From contig NC_087070.1 in the NCBI RefSeq assembly GCF_963678635.1, forward strand, positions 38,888,600 to 38,948,599: 60,000 bases of DNA. The letters run 5' to 3'. The translations under genes and the position numbers were made by a program. Position 1 is the stretch's first letter. Every line of letters starts with the position of its first letter. This document shows positions 52,345-60,000 of the stretch, piece by piece. Under the pieces are notes generated by a model. It did no database searches. It was not told where the DNA came from and saw only the letters and a list, made by a program, of their open reading frames with translations. The stretch comes from Symsagittifera roscoffensis. Lineage: Eukaryota > Xenacoelomorpha > Acoela > Convolutidae.

Positions 52345-53137
52345 CTACCTTCCGAACAAAAGACTACGTTTTAAAGTTTCTGTCCGCTTCTTTTGTCTCA
52401 TGTCATTAAACTGTTTCTTCTTGTCAGAGAATCTTCGATCTTCAACGCCAATCTTATCATCGTCGCCAATTTTTTTAATAGGTTTATATAGATCAAAAAG
52501 ACCTTTTTACTCAGTGGTCTGAGCACGAATTTTTCGACAGGGAACCTTTCCCACAACTTTTGAAGGCGCAAGAGAATGTTTTTATTGCGAACTATCTCTC
52601 TAAGCATTAGTATTTTTCGGCACTTCAGGGAATCTTTCAGAAACTAGGTTTCGCCAGCAAGAATTGAAAAGCTATTGTAAACTAATACCACAGAGGGTAC
52701 CCTTCGGAAAAATTTGCCAACTGGTTCTACATTTTACGGGGAGCGGTGTTTAATTGGTTACGTCTGCGTCTCTCAACCGAAAGGTGGAATTTTTGATCTT
52801 CCTCTGACTGGCTTCCTCAGGACTTCCTTCTGATGCAAAGAGCCGTGCTTGCTATTCTGGCTTTCATGGCGGCGCGGAGGTTTTCTTTAACCAGAAAAAG
52901 ATTTACTTGATCTAGCATTTTTGTGATAAATCTTGCATTTTTGTGATTTGGAGATGAGATAATCACTATCCAGTGAGGGTGGGGGGTGTGTAATAGGTGA
53001 CATGGTGGTCGTGAATCGTGATTATGGGGATGAACGTGTTCGTTCGCGTTCGAGTTTTGAAGAGAACTGCGATAATTAGAATAAAAATCTGCAACAAAAA
53101 ATTGGTTATATTGAAAACAAAAATGGATTTTATTCCA
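52345..53137. other. Gene-free stretch right of the second Ty3 element
   Basis: No coding signature in any frame. CTAC at 52345-52348 is the right target duplication. Confidence 0.5.
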
Positions 53138-53362
53138 TCCGTCGAGAAAGTCGAAAAACTAAAAAAAAATAACGAGTTTTTAAAATTGTCGGTCGAGAAA
53201 GTCGAAAAAGTCAAAACATATCGAATTTTGGTCGAGAAAGTCGAAACATATCTGAACTGGGTCGGACACTTTTTTGTTGGTTCGAGAAAGTCGAAACATG
53301 CAAAAGTTTGGTCGATACGGTCGAAACATACCAATTTTTGGTCGTGAAAGTCGAAACATAAA
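53138..53362. repeat. Degenerate tandem repeat, ggtcgagaaagtcgaaacat units
   Basis: Six to seven variants of tttggtcgagaaagtcgaaacatat with 35-55 bp spacing. A 109-codon frame across it is a by-product of the repeat. Confidence 0.8.
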
Positions 53363-54993
53363 TCGAGCACCTCGACCCGGATACTTATCCGCGTCCCAGT
53401 CGAAAGATAGCTGGTTCGAGGCCCACCATGGTTTAAGCAGTCTATGCTTGTTTCAAGGTGTAAAGGTAACACTACCCAGCAAAAAATAATTGCAGTTAGG
53501 TCTGTATTAAAAACGCAGCCGCGGCTATTATTAAAACGCCTCCACCCCCCACCCCACCCTCAGGGATTGGACCCCCTGAACAATCAGAGGATACCCCTTT
53601 GTATACTTTTTATGATAACCATTTTCGGCGGCCAACCCTAAAAAATTTTTAAAAGCGCTTTTGGCGCCTATGGATACTTAGTGTAAAAAGGACTGCGCGA
53701 TTAAAAAACACCATTTTTTGGTTTAAAAAATTCCAACACAGTGCCCAAAACGTTCGATTTGGTCGACATAATTCTCGAAACTTTTTTGAAAATCCCCCCT
53801 ACCCTCCCGCACAAAAATCCTTCCACAATGATAAAAAGTCTGATACGCCGAGAGTAATTTGAAGTTTTTCTGAAGCGTTTAAAAAACTATCTAACTAGCT
53901 CCCTTGCAATCTTTTGTTTTATTTCAAAAAATCTTCACATTCTCTTAAGTTAAGAAGCCAAGACAAACCTCGTTTTTTGCACGCGTTTTTTCTTCATGCT
54001 ATATTTTGAGCTCGGGAAATTTCTTTTTCTGGTCGGCTTCCAAGTTTACCTCAACTTCTATTTAGTTCATAATTCTAACCAAATTTCACAATCCTCAAGT
54101 ATTTATATCCCGCGAAGTTTAGAAGGGCCTTGGGGTGAAAATCGGTGCCTTTTACACGGTGAACGTATCTCAAACTCGATTTATATACCTATTGGGACCA
54201 TACTAAATGGCCTACTTTTGACTACAAACTTGGTGGTTTGTAAATAAATTAGACTCGTGTATTACTTGTAATGCTGTTCCACGTAGTTTAAATCGATTGT
54301 GTTCATTTGACAAGTCTTAAACGCGTCTGCCAAAGAATCCAAGTTCATGCTTGCTTGAACCATTGAATATTTCGATTTGACTGCCTCTTTTTTGATTTCA
54401 AAATGGCATGTTTATAATTTTGTTTGGTGTCTTCAAGATCTCTCGTACGCGCCAACGTTTCTCGCTTCAAAAAAGATCGAGTTTACGAATAGCTCAAACT
54501 CACAATAAATTGAAGTATTTACACTTTCATTCAAATTTTTTATCCATTTTACCCGTCCCAAGAAAGTATTAACAAAATCTGTAATCAGTAATAACAGCTA
54601 TTATTTGCTTTTTGAACCTAAATCCGCGAACCCGAAACATTTTAGCGGCCAAAGGAATCCTTGTCGAGATAAGAAATTTAGTCTCACTGGGAAACCTTTA
54701 AGTGATCACACTTAGATTCTTATCAAATTTAAAATGTCTGTGATTTGAAATATAATTTCAGAATAATTGTGCCTGCCTCATTTTGACAATTATAATTCAA
54801 ATTGAGGTATAAAATAATTTCAATTCACAGCCTTGTTGCTTACGTTTGACAGTACAAGGTGTAATTGCCTTTGATTAGTTAATGAGAAAAATTGCTACAT
54901 TAGAAACGCAAGTCTGGGGTTCGATTCCTGCAGAGAAAACAAATTAATTTATATTTTAGCCGAAAAGTTTAAAATCATATATCAATTTTTATC
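53363..54993. other. Gene-free stretch with a degraded MITE copy
   Basis: About 53545-53815 is a divergent, reverse-oriented relative of the MITE at 55309 (shared gcgcttttggcgcc and the ggtcgacataattctcgaaac region). A tRNA-like box B occurs near 54917. Otherwise nothing is recognisable. Confidence 0.5.
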
Positions 54994-55225
54994 ATGACTG
55001 CTGCCGAAATCATCTTTTCGGAACTGGATAGACCCGAATATAAGTCGGGTAAAAGTGATTTGTTTGTTCCGTGGGGGCATAGAAAAAGGGAGCCGACAAT
55101 TAAACCGACTGCACTGAAATGGAGAAGTCTTTCATCCCAATTGATTGTACAGAAGAGTTATTCGTCATTGTTGGGGGGAGCAAAACAGAACAGCAATGGC
55201 GACGATGATGCGTCAGCTTCGAGTG
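54994..55225 (+). CDS. Candidate host coding exon (77 codons, phase 1 end)
   Basis: ATG 54994 has A at -3. The 232-bp segment is noticeably richer in G+C and in codon-like structure than its AT-rich surroundings, encodes a mixed-composition peptide (MTAAEIIFSELDRPEYKSGK and so on), and ends at a consensus donor, GAGTG|GTAAGT (GT at 55226). A possible acceptor (ttatattttag) ends at 54959. I do not recognise the protein; the acidic Ser-rich end (DDDASASSG) suggests a disordered N terminus of a larger protein. Downstream exons are not identifiable here; the hAT MITE lies 84 bp after the donor, inside the presumed intron. Confidence 0.45.
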
Positions 55226-55308
55226 GTAAGTTCAAAGAGTATACTCATCCATGCTGTTTGATTGGTTTTTTGAAAGTAACCGGTAAGAGTGCTGGAAACT
55301 ATTTCGAG

Positions 55309-55704
55309 CAGGGGCGGATCTAGGATTTTCTCGAGGGGGGCGGATTTTCAAAAAGTTTTCGAAAAAATTGTCGACTTCTTTTAGTTCGACAAAATTGATT
55401 TTTCGAGATCTCCCAAAGCACTGTTTTGTCCCTATTTTGGACAAAATTTCTGCGCCGCAGGCAAAATTTTAAAAATTTTGACCGAAAAATTGCGTTTTTT
55501 CGGCGCGCGCTCCCCCTCAAAATTAGTATATATTGGCGCCTAAGGCGCTTTTAGAAAAACTTTAAGGTTGGTCGCCCAAAGCTGGATTTCTTAAAAATAC
55601 CAAAGGGGAGACCCTTTGGGTCGGCAGGGGGTCGAATCCCTGAAAAGGGACATCCGCCCCCCCCCCCCCCCCCCAGCCCCATCTCCCCCCTAAATCCGCC
55701 CCTG
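55309..55704. mobile_element. hAT-type MITE, 396 bp, with perfect 8-bp target duplication
   Basis: Terminal inverted repeats CAGGGGCGGATCTA (55309-55322) and, inverted, CAGGGGCGGATTTA (55691-55704), 13 of 14 matching. ATTTCGAG flanks both sides (55301-55308 and 55705-55712). An 8-bp duplication with CAGGGG ends is typical of the hAT superfamily. The interior has no coding capacity and includes a long C run (about 55657-55674). Relatives or fragments are at about 7135-7400, 8740-9110, 13040-13400 and 53545-53815. Confidence 0.9.
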
Positions 55705-56690
55705 ATTTCGAGGGTCGGGTAGGTTTTAAGGTCCTTATTTTATGCTTAAGCCAAGGTGACCACATTTCATTTCAACTCCTCAGAATTGAGGGCCAAAAAT
55801 TGGCGGACGCGGAACCGAAAAAAAAGGAACCCTGGGCAGTTGCTGTTCCTTTCGGATGTTTTTTTTTTTTTTCAGGATTCCAATTGGAGAAATTTCTAAC
55901 ACTTTATTCCAAAGCCACCTGTTTCATTTGGAATGCTAAATTTTAAATTTTCAACTGAGTGTTTACTGAACTTAGTTTATTTTCGATTTCTAAAGTATTA
56001 TAACTAAAGCATCCTGGTATCATAAATCAAATAAATCTACCATATTTTATTTCTTTTCGGGCTTTTCTCACAAATGTTGTCTAGTTTTCCCAGACTTTCT
56101 TTAGGATTATACTAAGTCTTTTTTAGGGTCTATGTCCAGAACTGGTTTGTAACAACTTTTAGGCTTGGTTCAGACTTTGTTTGGGTTTGTTCAAACTTGG
56201 TTCAAACTATGAAAGTGTGTTCAAACTTTGTTTGGATATGTCCCTGAGACTGCTCACACTATAATTGAGACTTCAATCCTTGTTATAAAAACTTTGATTG
56301 CAGGAAAGACTCGGGCCGCTTTTGACATTGAATAAAAATCATTTCTCCATTCTTCATTTAAATGATACTAGATCAATAAGTTAAACTTTTATTTCGCTGG
56401 GAAATCTGATAATTAATTTTCCATTTTCGAAATCAGAAGTCGATCACGGTTTTCGTGACCTTTACACTTTAGCTGTCCGATAGTGGAGGTTGCCTTCCTT
56501 TTAACAATGGAAATGCACTGAACTAAAAAAAAGAAATTACAAGTCAAACTGCGAAAAATCAAAACTGAGCGTGATGAAATTTCAAGACTTTCCTGAAAGA
56601 AAAAAAAACAACAAGAACTATATAAGAGTACTCACTACATTCACTACTCTTAATAATGAAACTGTCAAAACACAATATCAATAATTGTTT
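55705..56690. other. Gene-free stretch between MITE and satellite
   Basis: AT-rich, short frames only. A short stretch of ggttcaaact/gtttgg-type words at about 56120-56230 is mildly repetitive. Confidence 0.5.
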
Positions 56691-56694
56691 TTCG

Positions 56695-57745
56695 AATATT
56701 GCAATTAAATGTTTATTAGAAGCTTTTGAGCATTCATATTTGGAGGCAAGATTTTTAACCCCTGAAAGTTCCCTGGCAGCACCCTACTACAGGGAAGAAC
56801 TTCAAAATTAAAAAAAAAGTCATACCTCGAAAACTATAAGGATTTGAGCCATCACGTTTGAAGGCAAGATTGGCAAACCCTGAAAGTAGCTTGACAGCAC
56901 CCTACTACAGGTTAAAGAAATTTAAATTTTGAAAAAAATATATTTTTTTTTGATTTTTTTTTTGAAAAAATCACTAAAAATGTCGTATCACAAAAACTAC
57001 AAGGATTTGAGCATTCATATTTAAAGGCAAGATTAACAACCCCTGAGAGTACCCTGACAGCATCCAACTGCAGGGTAAGAAATTTTGAATTTGAAAATTA
57101 ATTAAAATAATTTTCGAAAATTTTTTGAAAAAATCACAAAAAACGTAACATCTCGAAAACTACAAGGATTTGAGCAGTCATAATTAGAGGCAAGGCTCGG
57201 AACTCCTTGGAGTACTCTGATAGTCCCCAAATACATTGTTGGGATTTTCAAATTTTGAAGAAAAAGATGTCGTTTAGTTTTTGTAAAAAAAATTTTGAAA
57301 AAATCACAAAAAGCGTTATATCTCGAAAACTACAAGAATTTGAGCATTCATATTTGGAGGCAAGATTTTCAACCCCTTAAAGTACACTGAAAGCATCCTA
57401 CTACAGGGTAAAGAATTTCAAATTTTGAAAAAAAAAATGATTTTTTTTGAAAACTTTTTGAAAAAATCACAAAAAACGTCATATCTCGAAAACTACAAGG
57501 ATCTGAGCCGTCACATTTGGAGGAAAGATTCGCAATCCTTGATAGTACTCTGACAGCACCCAACAACAGGGTAAGGGGAAGTTTGGTAAATTATGTTGGA
57601 AATGAAATTTTCTGAAAATTTTTGAAAAAAATCACGAAAATCGTCGTATCTCTGACACTAAGGATTTAAGTATTTTTAAATGGAGGCCAAATTCGCAAAC
57701 TTTTGGGGAATCCTGACAGCATCCCACTATTGGGCTGCTATTGTT
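56695..57745. repeat. Satellite-like tandem array, ~164-bp monomer, about 7 copies
   Basis: The core (tatctcgaaaactacaaggatttgagcattcatatttggaggcaagatt, written here in parts: tatctcgaaaactacaagg and gatttgagcattcatattt) recurs at about 56730, 56838, 57003, 57168, 57336, 57498 and 57660. Spacings are 162-168 bp except the first (~108 bp, internally deleted). Each monomer also has a ctgacagcacccaactacagggtaag-like block and an A-rich linker. Divergence between monomers is substantial. Confidence 0.9.
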
Positions 57746-58933
57746 AAACTCGGTGGAATAACACTGAATTCAAACTGGAAAATCGAAAAACTCTTAACCA
57801 TTGCAATATGCGAAATAGCTTAAACATGCAAAGATATTAAGTTGAAAAAGCTTAAACGTGGCGAGATAGTGAAGCCTGCATTCAAATATATAATAGATAA
57901 TAGATTAAATAGTTTTATCTGGAAGAGTTGAACGAAGTTTTTAGGATCTTTTCAACTATCCCCATACGGAAAGAATATGCCCCTTTCAAAAAACTGATGT
58001 ATCATTTTAGCTTATGTGAATTTTCTACCTAGTAATGAACATTCTCCCCCCCCGCCATTTTTCAAGCGGGGATTTGAAGAGATTCCAGTTTCAAAGTGGT
58101 CGTCGTTGGGGTAAAACTTGGTGCCAAAATAGTAACAAATGGAAAGAAGGCGAGGGATTGACAAAGAGGAAGAGGTTGTTATAAATTCCTTCCTCTCTTA
58201 ACAGTTGTTAAGTTTCTCTCAAAATATCACCCCTAATTTTAGCCAAATTCGCCGACTTCAAATTCAAATTCCATTCTTTTGTTACCAAAATAAACAAAGC
58301 TTGTTATCTGAAATCAGATATATAGATCTCAGCAGACAAAAATTAAGTGCATTCATCAAATTCGAAGTTTCGTCTAATTAGAATGATCGCCAAGGAAATT
58401 TAAAAAAAACGCCAAAAGGCTTTTCGGAACTGTCTTTAACTGTATACTTGTATTTTTCCGCTCTGCCAAATGGTTTTTACACATTTAACTTGATGTACGC
58501 TTGGATAGTTTTTGCTATACACTTGCTAAAGGGCATTTAGCTTAAAAAAGGACCCGCGTCTTATTTTTTCATCCGACTGTGTTTGACGGTATAGATAGGA
58601 AACGTTGACAAAAGTTCCATTTTTATCTGAAGCGCATCCGCGCATCAATACAGTGACATTTTTAATTTTCCACATTTTCATATTTTTGTCTATTTAACTC
58701 AGAAACGTTAAACCTACACTCGCTAAAAAAAACGCTTGCTAAATCGACCAAATTCCCAGTTTTGTTCTATTTTTGACCTTTAAACTAACTTATTATAAAT
58801 TACATCCGAAAAATAGGCGACATCAATATTAGCAAGAATTGAGCCGCCATTTCAAAATTATTGATAACAGTATAAACAAAAACAATCAGCAACAAAAATA
58901 TTTTAAAAAAAACAACAAATTGTTGGTGAGAAA
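57746..58933. other. Gene-free stretch upstream of the candidate exon at 58934
   Basis: No recognisable gene or repeat. It may include promoter and 5' UTR of the putative host gene, but no defining motif was found. Confidence 0.4.
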
Positions 58934-59134
58934 ATGGGAGACGAAAGAAGACGACGCAATTCGAGGTTATTGGCCAAAACTTTCCTCTGGTTTTTAGGCG
59001 CCTCGGACGAAGAAGGAAGGATTCGATTGGAGTCGGCCTCCGATTTGAGTCGGAGGGGATCGGCGGCACTGGCGTGTAAAAACCTCAGCGCCAGCATGGA
59101 CCACATTAACATACGCAACTTCAAACAGAGCAGA
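58934..59134 (+). CDS. Candidate first coding exon of a host gene (67 codons)
   Basis: ATG 58934 sits in a strong context (gagaaaATGGGA; A at -3, G at +4). The segment is markedly more GC-rich than its surroundings and encodes MGDERRRRNSRLLAKTFLWF and onwards, a basic N terminus followed by an acidic-Ser-rich part (ASDEEGRIRLESASDLSRR). It ends at a good donor AGCAGA|GTTAGT (GT at 59135), leaving phase 0. The frame runs on past this into AT-rich sequence, as an intron would. The protein is not recognised. It could be the start of a gene extending beyond the window. Confidence 0.5.
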
Positions 59135-59436
59135 GTTAGTAACACAAATTATCTACTCTTTATTTTTTTTTCAAAAACAGCCAAAACATGGACAAACTGA
59201 AAAAAAAATCGGTTTGCGTATGTTTTTCTACCCTGTGTTTTCATGACAAACACAAAGCACCAGATGTTTCGAACGAATTTCGGTTACTTCATTTGCTTAT
59301 ATTACATTTCTTTTGCGGGGGTTTTTCAAAACTTTCGATAACTCTATCGAACTTTTTTCGTCTATGAACGAAATAACTTTCTATTCAGACTCATTTTGGC
59401 TTCCAAATTAGTTTTTCATGAAGGTTTTTTTTTTCG

Positions 59437-59652
59437 TTATGAAGGTTTTAAAAATTGCAATTCAGCATATTTTGAGTAAATTATTCGCGCTATACACTGC
59501 TGCTATGTTAAATTTTGAGTTGTGTAATAGGCTTCTTCGTTTTTTTCCTTATGAAGGTTAATAATAAAAATTGCCATTCAGCATATTCTGCCGTATACAA
59601 TTTGCGCTATACACTGCTGCTATGTTAAATTTCGAGTTGTTTAATAGGCTTC
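59437..59652. repeat. Tandem pair of ~110-bp repeats
   Basis: tatgaagg ... ttcagcatatt ... cgctatacactgctgctatg ... aataggcttctt occurs at about 59437-59545 and again at 59549-59652, with a few substitutions. Confidence 0.85.
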
Positions 59653-60000
59653 TTTTGGTATAAATTTCTAACCATTACTTAAAAAGTTTTACCATAGTTA
59701 TTGATCAACTAAAAAAAACCAAAATGACCCTTTTTGGGGCAAATTTAGGTTTCCGAAAATCGCAAACTAAATTGCACCAAATCAATTCTGCTAAGAAAAC
59801 TGAGCAATTTTTATTCTCTTTTAAATCAATTTGCGCTTTTCTTGCATTTGGTTAACATTTGACAAAAATTGATGCCTTCCTTCGAAAATTTTGTCACTAA
59901 AATTTATGGTGCAATTTTGGTTAGGAAGTTAGAACCATTAATTTTATTTTTAAAATTGAAATAATTTAGTGTTTTTTAGTTTACGCAGAAATAACCCTTA

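Noticed and set aside
54905-54945. tRNA gene or SINE (box B-like ggttcgattcc)
   Set aside because: A good box B is present, but no anticodon stem, acceptor stem pairing or convincing box A could be built around it.

Overview
The window is AT-rich DNA from an animal, almost certainly an invertebrate. The host call rests on a BEL/Pao remnant (a metazoan-restricted lineage), Ty3/gypsy elements, a hAT-type MITE and GT-AG-like exon borders. It is nearly all repeats: no complete host gene is visible, and only two short candidate host exons occur, near the right edge (54994-55225 and 58934-59134).

Layout. 1-5840 holds two near-identical copies of a 2.4 kb AT-rich segment, 3438 bp apart. 6420-9960 is a nest of three large palindromes (a foldback-type element) rich in a GAGCGGTTTT-like motif. 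10200-16020 is a patchwork of direct repeats, including 0.9-1.0 kb units bounded by CCCGGGTTGAC inverted ends. 16124-34992 is one LTR retroelement on the minus strand, 18.87 kb long, with identical 410-bp LTRs. 34993-37050 has no gene. 37050-41500 is a decayed BEL/Pao element on the plus strand; its RNase H region is partly repeated at 42230-42650, next to a 200-N gap and a ~1 kb pyrimidine microsatellite (43160-44150). 46171-52344 is a second Ty3/gypsy element on the plus strand (230-bp LTRs, 1 difference, CTAC target duplication). 52345-60000 has short tandem repeats, a hAT MITE with a perfect 8-bp target duplication, a ~164-bp satellite, and the two candidate host exons.

The main discovery candidate is the 18.87 kb element. 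In its own direction it encodes a basic 155-aa protein; an unrecognised 468-aa protein; a 1772-aa Gag-protease-RT-RNase H protein; a separate 507-aa D,D35E integrase; a membrane-anchored protein whose 380-codon extension lies behind an in-frame UAA and contains no AUG; a Cys-rich envelope-like glycoprotein resembling those of chuviruses, with one in-frame UGA; and an unrecognised 602-aa protein. Every junction is tight: overlapping ATGA (twice), abutting TAA-ATG in the same frame, 13-nt and 26-nt overlaps, and a canonical -1 slippery heptamer CCCTTTA just before the stop that separates RNase H from integrase. With identical LTRs and otherwise open frames, this looks like a young, complex, retrovirus-like element that may use recoding. 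The coding strand is extremely poor in G.

The second Ty3 element separates gag and pol by a single in-frame UGA followed by CAATCC, close to the known leaky context CARYYA. All family assignments are from motifs read by eye; no database search was possible.
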